Shown: one piece after another, positions 1 through 6,921 of the stretch
How the letters are laid out: each line of letters opens with the position of its first letter
Position numbering within the stretch: the stretch's first letter is position 1
Notes under the pieces: model-generated
What the model saw: only the letters and a program-made list of their open reading frames with translations
Databases searched by the model: none
What the model was told of the DNA's origin: nothing
Position numbers and translations under genes: made by a program
Assembly: GCA_021159265.1 (NCBI GenBank)
Contig: JAGGSD010000219.1
Location: 1 to 10,570, forward strand
DNA from: Syntrophobacterales bacterium
GTDB taxonomy: Bacteria; Desulfobacterota; Syntrophia; Syntrophales; UBA6807
Direction: 5' to 3'
DNA: 10,570 bases

Positions 1-642
1 GGAAAAAACATCATCAAGAAGATTCTTTAAATAATTACTAACCCTCCAATCACAATGCACATAAATACTCCCATCCTCTGCCAGCAGTTGGTGCATCAGT
101 TTCAGCCGTTCATACATCATGGTCAAATAGGATGAAATGCCCCGTCCCCAGGTGTCGCGGTAGGCAATCTCTTCGATAATGGACTGCTGCTTTGTCACGT
201 CCTCGCCGTTGACGGTAATGTTGTAGGAAAAGTCAGCGCCCACTGCAAAAGGCGGGTCCATGTAAATCAATTTCAGTCCGCCCTGTTTTTCAATCTCCTC
301 CCGCATAGGTCCGTTCACCAGCGATGAGAGAATCAGTTTGTTGTCGCCCCAGATGAGCTTGTTGGTCCAGCCTTTGAGCTGCCTTCCCTGAAAATCGGTG
401 GCGAACATGTCCATCGTTACACCTTTAGGCTGCTGTTCCTTACGGGGTTCGTCAATATGTTCGATGGAATGGAAGGGCAGAACCGCATTGATTATGGTTT
501 CATCACGTCCGTTCCAGAATAAAAAGACGTCCTCATCATCCGCATACAATTTGTAAATATATTCTTTGGGCAGGGGCCTGCCTTTTTTAATCAAGTCAAT
601 GATTTGTTGCTTTTCTTTGTCGGATAAATTCAATTCCGCCAT
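1..642 (-). CDS. Site-specific DNA methyltransferase (Mod-like), 5' part only
   Basis: Open reading frame from an ATG at 642 that reads to the window edge without a stop, giving the first 214 residues. It carries the methyltransferase motif IV as DPPF at residues 129-132, in the context LIYMDPPFAVG. A preceding WGDNKLIL stretch (residues 98-105) is typical of Mod subunits of type III and related beta-class N6-adenine/N4-cytosine methyltransferases, where the DPPY/F catalytic motif precedes the SAM-binding motif; the latter would lie outside the window. The expected role is modification of the host DNA at the recognition site, protecting it from the Res nuclease encoded just upstream. The start follows the res stop by 9 bases, with a modest GAGA-type ribosome site, so the two are almost certainly cotranscribed. 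The target base and specificity cannot be read from this part. Confidence 0.88.
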   Translation of the reverse strand, partial: MAELNLSDKEKQQIIDLIKKGRPLPKEYIYKLYADDEDVFLFWNGRDETIINAVLPFHSIEHIDEPRKEQQPKGVTMDMFATDFQGRQLKGWTNKLIWGDNKLILSSLVNGPMREEIEKQGGLKLIYMDPPFAVGADFSYNITVNGEDVTKQQSIIEEIAYRDTWGRGISSYLTMMYERLKLMHQLLAEDGSIYVHCDWRVSNYLKNLLDDVFS

Positions 643-651
643 AATTTTTCT

Positions 652-3309
652 CTATCTCTCTATTTTAAAAAGTTCTATGATGTTTCCGAACGTCTTCAAA
701 TCTTTTTTATGCTTCTCCCACAACTCCTGTTTCACATACAAGGGAATATATTTCCGTTTATCCTGCGCGGCGTTCACGTCTCCGCACCAAACCTGCAATC
801 GTTTGATTTTACGCACATCATCCAAATCTTCTCTGCCTTTGGTTTCGGCAATGTAAATTTCGCTTTCAGTTTCCTTAATCAGGAAATCAGGATGAAAATC
901 ATGGATATTGCCATCTTCCCCCTGATACTCGATTTTGAAGTTGAGTGTTTGATAATTTTTTGCAAAGGAAATAATATCAATACAATTTTCCAGGAATGCA
1001 GCGAATTCCAGCTCAAACTGGCTGTCGCCGATGATTTTATTGAACACGCTTTTCTGCGGTACCAGATAGGGCTGATTGTCCGCCACTATTGGTTTGGCTT
1101 TGCGCAGCGAAATAAAGTTTTTAATTTGTGCGGAACCCTTGTCTTTGATGGTCAGGTCATCAATGGCTCTTTTGAATGCGCCATACAGCGTCCGTTTTGC
1201 CACCACTTCGGAAAGATTCCGTAAGACATTAGCGTCTTCGATATCCACACTTTTGCCGAACAACTTGTATCGAATAAACTGCTCCACTTTGGGATAAAGA
1301 ATATTGAACCCGCTAACCAGTCGGCTCTCTTTTAGAATGGCTTGCGTGAAAAATCCAACTACGTTTCGGTAATCGGGCAAGGTATCGGCGAACTCAATTT
1401 TATGGGAAAACTCACCGTCAATATCAGTAAATACGATTTCTTTGAGTTCATTTTCGCTGTATTTTTTTAAGGGAACAGGGACAACTTTTAGCGCATCGAT
1501 ATTGATATCCTCTAAATTTTTATAATCCCGATGGATGCGTGGGGATAAAATAGGGATCGGGATGTCTAATTCTTCCATGTCTTTTTTATCATTGTCCTTG
1601 TCAATTTCCACAATAATCGGGTTGCGGGATTTGCCCGTCTCGCCCATGGGTCGGTAACTGAACTCCACGCCTTCGGTTTTAATGGATTCCACAAATTCGA
1701 TGAAAGCAGGCGTGCCCACCACCACCAGTTCTTCTTTAACGTCCATGCCAAACATTTTACGCAGGCCTCTGCCCAGGGTTTGTTCGGGCAATATTTTAGC
1801 AGGCGAGCCATAGGGGCGCAGCCCCACAATAGTCATCACATTGCGCACGTCCCAACCTTCGCGCAGCATCATTACCGAAACTACGGCTTTGTAGGGCGAC
1901 GTATCTTCATCAATCGCATCCGCATCTTTGCGCAGTTGTTCCAGTTCACCTTTGTTTCTTTTGGAAGATGCGATTTCCGATATTTCCCCGCTTTTTTTAG
2001 TATGGATGAGCAGCACGGAATTTTTAAATTCGGGATAATTGGCTTCCAGAAAATCCTTGGTCTGATTGGCTTCTTTGGTATCCAGCGTCATCACAAACAG
2101 GATAGGCATTTTTACGCTTTTCAGTTCGTCAAACTGCTTTTTCCATTCGATATAACCAAGATGAATGTAGTCTTTGTAACGTTCCACAAATTCGGAAGAT
2201 GTCTTTTCGCTCAATTTTGCCCGCGACGTCTCATCGGGCAATACGGGTGATTTGACAATTCTTTGTTTGATGGCTTCCACCAGCGGATAGTCGCACACGG
2301 TTTGCACAAATATGGCGCCATCATTGTGCTTAGGCGTGGCGGTGTTATCCACTTGCAGGGAAATTCCCTTGCCCTGTTTCAGTTTCAGATGATTGTTGAT
2401 GTCTTCAATGCTTTTAAACCACTGCATGTTTTCATCGTGAATATGGTGCGCTTCGTCGTTCATCACCACCAGGTCTTTTATTTTGGCGCTGCGCAGCACT
2501 TTTCCCAAATCCATACCTCTGGACGTATCCGCATCGGCAGGCGGTTTTTTGCCCAAAAATTCTTCATCCAGCGATGGCTCTCGGTCTTCGTTCAAATAAA
2601 CTCGATGGATATTGGTCAGGAAGAGATTGCCTTCTTCGGTGATGGGCTTAAGTTCATCCTGAATATGTAATGTAATCTGGAAAAAATCATTCTGCCAGTC
2701 TCGGTCATAATAGCCGTTTTCCGGAATGAGCGGGTCTTTCTTAAAAATTCTAAAATCATAAAAATCTTTAAGCAGCCGATTTAATACGATGATGTTCGGG
2801 GCAATGATGAGAAAATTTCGGGAAAGGTCGGATCTGGGTTCATAGAGTTTATGGAAATATGACCAGACCAGGACAAGGCTTAATACCTTTGTCTTACCTG
2901 TTCCTGTCGCCATTTTAATGACATATCTGGGCCAGGTTTCAGGGAACATACCCGTGCTGATTCTGCCTGATAAATCAAAACGCATGAGTTCGTATTTGTC
3001 TCTCGCTTTGGCGACTTCATACAGGTAAATAATGGATTCAATCGCCTCCCGCTGGGCAAAATAGTATTGGAAAACAAGCTCATTTTTCTTATGACCATCG
3101 GGCTTGAACCAGAATTGCAATAAGGCTTTTGTAGTATCGGAAGCGCCGGAATAACTGCTGTCCCGCCATTCTTTTAACGCCAGGCGAATTTTATAGACCA
3201 GCGGCGGAATAAGTTGTTCATAGGCCTTTTCCTGTAAGTCTTCCTGCGACGGTGCCCAGCGGATATTCGGATCAAGTATTTGAAAGGGATTTTGTGGGAA
3301 TTCACTCAT
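652..3309 (-). CDS. Type III restriction enzyme Res-like subunit (SF2 helicase fused to nuclease), 885 aa
   Basis: ATP-dependent DNA translocase/endonuclease that would cleave unmodified foreign DNA together with the methyltransferase encoded 9 bases downstream. Visible superfamily 2 motifs: Walker A ATGTGKT (134-140), DEAH box (285-288, NDEAHH), motif III TAT (323-325), motif V REGWD (483-487) and motif VI QTLGRGLRK (510-518). The C-terminal region has a PD-(D/E)XK nuclease signature: HPDF (806-809), then E822-T-K824 in the stretch AETKG, giving D808/E822/K824 as the probable catalytic triad. The length fits the Res family (roughly 850-1000 aa), and no motif looks broken. The ATG at 3309 is preceded by AAAGG with about 9-10 bases of spacing. 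The gene starts 53 bases past the cut point of an integron attC site. The res-mod order is the reverse of classic type III operons. A related type I-like or phage-defence helicase-nuclease is possible, but the adjacent Mod supports restriction. Confidence 0.9.
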   Translation of the reverse strand: MSEFPQNPFQILDPNIRWAPSQEDLQEKAYEQLIPPLVYKIRLALKEWRDSSYSGASDTTKALLQFWFKPDGHKKNELVFQYYFAQREAIESIIYLYEVAKARDKYELMRFDLSGRISTGMFPETWPRYVIKMATGTGKTKVLSLVLVWSYFHKLYEPRSDLSRNFLIIAPNIIVLNRLLKDFYDFRIFKKDPLIPENGYYDRDWQNDFFQITLHIQDELKPITEEGNLFLTNIHRVYLNEDREPSLDEEFLGKKPPADADTSRGMDLGKVLRSAKIKDLVVMNDEAHHIHDENMQWFKSIEDINNHLKLKQGKGISLQVDNTATPKHNDGAIFVQTVCDYPLVEAIKQRIVKSPVLPDETSRAKLSEKTSSEFVERYKDYIHLGYIEWKKQFDELKSVKMPILFVMTLDTKEANQTKDFLEANYPEFKNSVLLIHTKKSGEISEIASSKRNKGELEQLRKDADAIDEDTSPYKAVVSVMMLREGWDVRNVMTIVGLRPYGSPAKILPEQTLGRGLRKMFGMDVKEELVVVGTPAFIEFVESIKTEGVEFSYRPMGETGKSRNPIIVEIDKDNDKKDMEELDIPIPILSPRIHRDYKNLEDINIDALKVVPVPLKKYSENELKEIVFTDIDGEFSHKIEFADTLPDYRNVVGFFTQAILKESRLVSGFNILYPKVEQFIRYKLFGKSVDIEDANVLRNLSEVVAKRTLYGAFKRAIDDLTIKDKGSAQIKNFISLRKAKPIVADNQPYLVPQKSVFNKIIGDSQFELEFAAFLENCIDIISFAKNYQTLNFKIEYQGEDGNIHDFHPDFLIKETESEIYIAETKGREDLDDVRKIKRLQVWCGDVNAAQDKRKYIPLYVKQELWEKHKKDLKTFGNIIELFKIER

Positions 3310-3331
3310 TTGTTGTTTACCTTTACTGGTG

Positions 3332-3337
3332 ATTATA
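3332..3337 (-). promoter_or_regulatory. Candidate -10 box for the restriction-modification genes
   Basis: On the minus strand there is an exact TATAAT, 22 bases before the res start codon and about 20 bases past the attC R' box. No good -35 hexamer is seen at 16-18 bases spacing: the best positions fall in the attC end itself (ATACCG or TATACC). If real, transcription would begin about 15 bases before the ATG, leaving a short leader containing the AAAGG ribosome site. The match could be chance in this AT-rich leader. Confidence 0.4.
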
Positions 3338-3356
3338 TGTTCAACTTTTTATTACG

Positions 3357-3444
3357 GTATAACGCTACAAATCACCGGCAGCAAAAAGCAGAGCAACGAA
3401 GGAGCGACGCTTTTTGCTGTCCGAGTGCATTTGCTTTGTTATGT
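3357..3444 (-). other. attC: Integron attC recombination site (88 bp)
   Basis: Read on the minus strand, the order is: R'' box ACATAAC (3444-3438); spacer AAAG; arm CAAAT-g-CAC-t-CGG-a-CAGCAAAAAGC; a 19-nt terminal loop (3408-3390); arm GCTTTTTGCTG-CCG-GTG-ATTTG; spacer TAGC; and R' box GTTATAC (3363-3357). The two arms form 22 base pairs with exactly three single unpaired bases (g, t, a), all on the R'' side. This is the extrahelical-base pattern by which integron integrases choose the strand to cut; the innermost A matches the classical aadA-type sites. The ends TAACAA...GCGTTAT match many chromosomal attC sites. The predicted cut is between G3363 and T3362. The site starts 3 bases after the stop of the 143-aa gene and points the same way, as in a normal gene cassette. 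No integrase gene is in the window. Confidence 0.9.
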
Positions 3445-3903
3445 TTTTCACTGATTTACCTTAAGATGCCTGAAATCGTTAGATGAAAGAGATGTTTTTC
3501 GAACTAGCTTTCTTGATAACAAATCTTTACGTATCGTTGCTACAAAATCCCCCATTGCCTTTTCTTTGACCTCGTCTGAAGATTGTTTGTTGGGAGAGAC
3601 CGTATTTAAGAAAGCATACCCTTTCTTGATAACTTCATCAGGGCAATACAACCAGCACCGATTTAGCTGACTTAGAAATTCCGCTTTAAGCTCATTCGCA
3701 TTTTCCGCCCCGACATAAAAACCTTTCAGGTAATGTACCAGTTCTTTGTAACTTTCTTCCTTGCGTTGATACTGCTCCCAAACCCGTTTTCGCCACTCAT
3801 TTACAAACCAAGCAATGGCAGCCCCAAAAAGAGGAGCAGCAAACTTCCAGAATTCAACCGAACAGACTAATTCCTTCATCGAATGCCTTTTCTGAAAACA
3901 TAA
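3363..3903 (-). mobile_element. Integron gene cassette (541 bp): one ORF plus its attC
   Basis: The cassette is bounded by two core sites in the same orientation on the minus strand: GTTATGT (3904-3898) at the upstream edge and GTTATAC (3363-3357) at the downstream edge. Cutting after the G of each excises 541 bp containing the 143-aa gene and nearly all of the 88-bp attC. The upstream TTATGT, joined to the downstream G, would give a box GTTATGT that is the exact reverse complement of the attC R'' box ACATAAC. This is the pairing expected of a once-circular cassette, and it fixes the boundaries independently of the hairpin. The layout is typical: a 24-base leader from the cut to the ATG, and 3 bases from the stop to the attC. 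No intI or attI is visible, and the next upstream gene is chromosomal alaS. It is therefore an orphan cassette, a member of a CALIN-type array, or a secondary-site insertion. Confidence 0.85.
3448..3879 (-). CDS. Cassette-borne membrane-anchored protein of unknown function, 143 aa
   Basis: I do not recognise a characterised family. The start is taken as the ATG at 3879, preceded by AAAAGG with 6 bases of spacing. A longer reading from a TTG at 3906 gives 152 aa but would straddle the cassette cut point, so it is unlikely. The product has a single hydrophobic segment at about residues 9-27 (EFWKFAAPLFGAAIAWFVN), then a charged, helix-prone stretch (29-50, rich in K/R/E). A conserved-looking core follows with CWLYCPDEVIKKGYAFL (75-91) and two cysteines at 75 and 79. 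The C-terminal half, with AMGDFVATIRKDLL (108-121), looks soluble and helical. The likely topology is a short N-terminal anchor with a cytoplasmic domain. The gene is the sole payload of an integron cassette, so it is an accessory trait; defence or stress roles are conceivable but unsupported. It lies 3 bases from the attC and upstream of a restriction system. Confidence 0.82.
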   Translation of the reverse strand: MKELVCSVEFWKFAAPLFGAAIAWFVNEWRKRVWEQYQRKEESYKELVHYLKGFYVGAENANELKAEFLSQLNRCWLYCPDEVIKKGYAFLNTVSPNKQSSDEVKEKAMGDFVATIRKDLLSRKLVRKTSLSSNDFRHLKVNQ

Positions 3904-3983
3904 CAAATGATTGTACAGATCTGGATAACATCACCTTTGTAATGTTATCCGACCAAATGTGCGACTTCATGCTTTGTATAGGT
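3898..3983 (-). other. Degenerate attC-like palindrome upstream of the cassette (candidate)
   Basis: On the minus strand an 86-bp stretch ends in the core site GTTATGT and begins with CCTATAC-AAAGCA. The latter is close to the start of the intact attC (ACATAAC-AAAGCA). Its centre is a perfect 9-bp hairpin GGATAACAT/ATGTTATCC (3950-3942 with 3931-3923, 10-nt loop), extended by GGTC/GATC with one bulged A. Farther out, ACA/TGT, ATGA/TCAT and CAA/TTG can pair with bulges. The length is nearly that of the intact site. The weak points are that the R'' box lacks the AAC triplet, the bulges are large and lie on both arms, and the R' spacing differs. It could be the decayed attC of a lost cassette, or a chance hairpin. 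Confidence 0.3.
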
Positions 3984-4287
3984 ACATTGAGAGTATCACA
4001 CGAAAATCAGATTGCCAAAACCGTGGGATATCTTATCCATAACGCGGCGGAGAAACATCCGCCATATTAATAAACGGGAAAATATCCCCTGATTCTTCCG
4101 CTTTGCCAATTATTTTTTTGGTTCAAGTCTATCTGCTTGGTAGAACGGTTGGGCATGATTTGGCTGTAGTGGGCCACATGTTGAAAATTCGGGGAAAATT
4201 CGAAAATTCGGGGGCGAAAATTCGGGGGACACCTTACTAAATTATTAAATCGAACCTGCCTTTGCCCCTTTGTGCCTGCCTGATCAG
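3907..4287. other. Intergenic region between alaS and the cassette, no convincing gene
   Basis: About 380 bases follow the alaS stop. I see no open frame with a good start and ribosome site. The longest candidates are a 42-codon plus-strand frame (3942-4070) and a 29-codon minus-strand frame (4156-4067), neither recognisable. The region holds the attC-like palindrome (3898-3983), a GC-rich 6-bp hairpin GGCGGA/TCCGCC (4046-4063) and a fourfold GAAAATTCG repeat (4183-4228) ending in GGGGGACACC. No hairpin followed by a T-run is evident, so an alaS terminator was not found. The patchwork look suggests remnants of mobile DNA. Confidence 0.6.
4183..4228. repeat. Four irregular copies of GAAAATTCG(GGG)
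   Basis: Copies begin at 4183, 4194, 4202 and 4216 (spacings 11, 8 and 14 bases), three of them followed by four or five G. The last runs into GGGGGACACC. On the minus strand this reads as GGTGTCCCCC followed by repeated CGAATTTTC units. Similar strings flank small IS200-like/REP-associated transposase genes in various sulfate reducers, as far as I recall, but no transposase is present here, so the origin is unproven. Confidence 0.6.
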
Positions 4288-6921
4288 TTACCTTATGATT
4301 CCCTCCAGTTTGTTTAAGGCTTCTTCCAATTTACCGGGATTTGGGCCTCCGGCCTGTGCCATCTCGGGGCGGCCTCCACCTGTTCCGCCTACAACCGGAG
4401 CGATTTCCCTGACAATTTTACCGGCGTCATATTTATCCGTAAGATCTTTTGTAACCATGCACAGGAGCATGGCCTTTTCTCCGACTTTGCTGCCAATCAG
4501 TATGATGCCGGATTTTATCTTATCTCTGAGTTTATCACCAAAATCCCGCAATGTTTTGATATCAGGGGCATCAACCACTGCGGCAAGCACGCGAATGCCA
4601 TTTACCTCTCTTGCCTTGCTGAGCAGATCTGATGAGTCTCTTGATGCCAGTTTTCCTTTGAGAAACTCTATTTCTTTCTCCATGTCTTTCTGGTGTATGA
4701 GGAATTTTTCAAGCCTTTCCGACAGCTCCAGCGGTCTGGCTTTTAAGAGGGATGCAGATTCTTTTAATTCTCTTTCAACGCTTCTGAAATAATTGATAGC
4801 CGCCATACCTGTTACCGCTTCAATTCTCCTCACGCCCGCGGCGACCGCTGATTCACTAACAACCTTCAACAAGCCAATATCCCCCGTCCTTGTCACGTGG
4901 GTGCCACCGCACAATTCCATGCTGAAATCACCCATTTTGACAAGTCTCACATCATCGCCATATTTTTCATCAAAGACCGCTGTTGCTCCCGTTTTTATTG
5001 CCTCTTCTCTGGGAAGTACCGTAGTCGTAACCGGAACATTCTGTCTGATGTATTCATTGGCAATTTTTTCCACTTCCTCCATTTCTTCATCTTCAATTCT
5101 GGAAAAATGGGTAAAGTCAAATCGAAGTCTCTCCGGATTAACAAAGGAACCTGACTGCTTAATATGATCACCCAAAACCTTTTTCAACGCTGCCTGCAGG
5201 ATATGTGTTCCGGAATGATGCGCCTCTGTGGCTCTTCTCGCCGATTTATCAACCTTAAGAACCACTGTATCACCAACATTGATCTGACCCTTCTTAAGCT
5301 TTCCAATATGGGTGAATAGATCATCAAGGAGTTTCTGAGTATCCCATACGTCAAAGAGAGACGATCCCGATTCTATAACACCTGTATCTCCAACCTGCCC
5401 CCCCACCTCACCATAGAATGGGGTATGTTCTACAAAGATTTCACCGTTCTCACCTTCTGAAAGGGTTTTAACTTCTTCATCATTTTTCAAGATGGCTGTA
5501 ATGCGTGATGTAGCCTCAGTAACTCCTTCATAGCCGACAAAATCGTTCGAAATTCCCTTCGTCGAAAGTCTCAGATAAACATCGGAAACCTTTTCTCCGC
5601 CGCTTCCCCTCCATGATTCCCTTGCCTTTTCACGCTGGGCCGCCATGGCCTTTTCAAAACCTTCCATGTCAACAGTCATATCCTGGATTCGGACAGCCTC
5701 AGCTGTCAGATCTGTGGGAAAACCAAATGTGTCATAAAGTTTGAAAACAACTTCACCGGGGACTGTTTTCTCCCCTTTCTCTTTAAGAACATCCATCTCA
5801 TCATTCAATATTTTTAAGCCGGCATCAAGAGTTTCCATAAAACGTTGTTCTTCATTGGCAACTACCTTCCTGACATATGATTCCTTATCCAAAAGTTCAG
5901 GATAGGCATCTTTCATTTTTTCAATAACGACAGGAACAATGTCATGTAAAAAAGGTTTGTTCATGCCAAGGAGTTTACCATGGCGCGCAGCTCTTCGCAG
6001 TATCCTCCTGAGCACATAACCCCTCCCCTCATTACTCGGAAGAACGCCATCACTGATTAGAAACGTAACTGCTCTGCTGTGGTCCGCAATGACTTTTATG
6101 GAAATATCGTCATCTTCATTATCCTTGTATTTTTTGCCTGACGCTGCTTCGATATGCTCAATTATCTCTTTGAATAAATCACTGTCATAGTTACTTTGAA
6201 CGCCTTGCATTACCGCCACGAGCCGCTCCAGACCCATACCCGTATCTATATTAGGTTTCGGTAGAGGGGTTAATTTACCGGATTCGTCACGATTGAACTG
6301 GGTAAAAACGAGATTCCACAGCTCAAGATGCCGGTCACACTCGCACTCCACGTTACATTCCGGTCTGCCGCATCCGACTTCTTTACCCTGATCATAAATG
6401 ATTTCCGAACAGGGGCCACAGGGGCCTGTCTCGCCCATCATCCAGAAATTGTCTTTTTCGCCCAGGCGAACAATACGCTCCACCGGTATGCCCATCTTTT
6501 TATTCCATATCTCAAAAGCCTCATCATCATTCTTATAAATGGTAATTATCAGCTTTTCTTCAGGAAGACCCATTATCTCGGTGAGAAATTCCCATCCCCA
6601 GGCTATAGCCTCATCCTTGAAATAATCACCAAAGGAAAAATTACCTAACATCTCGAAGAAGGTATGATGACGTGCAGTAAACCCCACATTCTCCAGATCA
6701 TTATGTTTTCCACCCGCACGAACACACTTCTGCGAGGAAGCAGCTCTGGTATATCCTCTATCTTCCAACCCCAGGAACAGGTTCTTGAACTGGACCATGC
6801 CCGCATTAGTAAAAAGAAGTGTAGGATCTTCTTTTGGTACAAGTTCAGAGCTTGCCACAATGGTATGACCCTTTCCTTCGAAATATCGTAGGAATCTTTC
6901 CCTGATTTCATCCCCTGTCAT
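4288..6921 (-). CDS. alaS: Alanine--tRNA ligase, 877 aa
   Basis: Charges tRNA(Ala) with alanine in the cytoplasm and hydrolyses mischarged Ser/Gly-tRNA(Ala). It is full length for the family (about 875 aa in E. coli). Class II catalytic elements are clear (ATG-start numbering): TLLFTNAGMVQFKNLFLG (34-51), HHTFFEMLGNFSFGDYF (85-101) and NIDTGMGLERL (224-234). Further marks are GPCGPCSEI (167-175) with a Cys-rich stretch, and RGYVLRRILRRAARHG (300-315). The editing domain keeps its zinc-binding residues: HHSGTH (H569, H573) and CGGTH (C671, H675). The C-terminal DHHA1 domain ends with GGTGGGRPEMAQAGG (845-859). A TTG lies one codon upstream, but the ATG at 6921 is the likely start, with GGAGGGGGAG about 7 bases before it. 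It overlaps the end of recX by 14 bases, implying cotranscription or coupling. Confidence 0.97.
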   Translation of the reverse strand: MTGDEIRERFLRYFEGKGHTIVASSELVPKEDPTLLFTNAGMVQFKNLFLGLEDRGYTRAASSQKCVRAGGKHNDLENVGFTARHHTFFEMLGNFSFGDYFKDEAIAWGWEFLTEIMGLPEEKLIITIYKNDDEAFEIWNKKMGIPVERIVRLGEKDNFWMMGETGPCGPCSEIIYDQGKEVGCGRPECNVECECDRHLELWNLVFTQFNRDESGKLTPLPKPNIDTGMGLERLVAVMQGVQSNYDSDLFKEIIEHIEAASGKKYKDNEDDDISIKVIADHSRAVTFLISDGVLPSNEGRGYVLRRILRRAARHGKLLGMNKPFLHDIVPVVIEKMKDAYPELLDKESYVRKVVANEEQRFMETLDAGLKILNDEMDVLKEKGEKTVPGEVVFKLYDTFGFPTDLTAEAVRIQDMTVDMEGFEKAMAAQREKARESWRGSGGEKVSDVYLRLSTKGISNDFVGYEGVTEATSRITAILKNDEEVKTLSEGENGEIFVEHTPFYGEVGGQVGDTGVIESGSSLFDVWDTQKLLDDLFTHIGKLKKGQINVGDTVVLKVDKSARRATEAHHSGTHILQAALKKVLGDHIKQSGSFVNPERLRFDFTHFSRIEDEEMEEVEKIANEYIRQNVPVTTTVLPREEAIKTGATAVFDEKYGDDVRLVKMGDFSMELCGGTHVTRTGDIGLLKVVSESAVAAGVRRIEAVTGMAAINYFRSVERELKESASLLKARPLELSERLEKFLIHQKDMEKEIEFLKGKLASRDSSDLLSKAREVNGIRVLAAVVDAPDIKTLRDFGDKLRDKIKSGIILIGSKVGEKAMLLCMVTKDLTDKYDAGKIVREIAPVVGGTGGGRPEMAQAGGPNPGKLEEALNKLEGIIR

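Noticed and set aside
3379..3419. Transcription terminator (11-bp perfect stem CAGCAAAAAGC/GCTTTTTGCTG)
   Set aside because: The stem is the inner part of the attC, with further paired arms and core boxes. There is no T-run after it on either strand.
3448..3906. A longer cassette protein starting at TTG 3906
   Set aside because: The TTG overlaps the recombination cut point and has no ribosome site, whereas the ATG at 3879 has AAAAGG at 6 bases.
3942..4070. A 42-codon plus-strand frame (starting MLSDQMCDF) in the alaS-cassette gap
   Set aside because: No ribosome site, no recognisable similarity, and its start lies inside the attC-like palindrome; probably chance or a relic.
4037..4154. A further attC between GCCCAAC (4154-4148) and GCGTTATGG (4045-4037)
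   Set aside because: The two boxes look right on their own, but the DNA between them does not form opposed arms. The only hairpin (GGCGGA/TCCGCC) is local to one side.
4067..4156. A 29-codon minus-strand frame (MPNRSTKQ...) downstream of alaS
   Set aside because: Too short, no clear ribosome site, and not recognisable as a transposase start or any family.
4262..5167. Plus-strand open frames opposite alaS, and similar ones opposite recA, recX, cinA and res
   Set aside because: Antisense shadows of strongly identified genes, without family features of their own.
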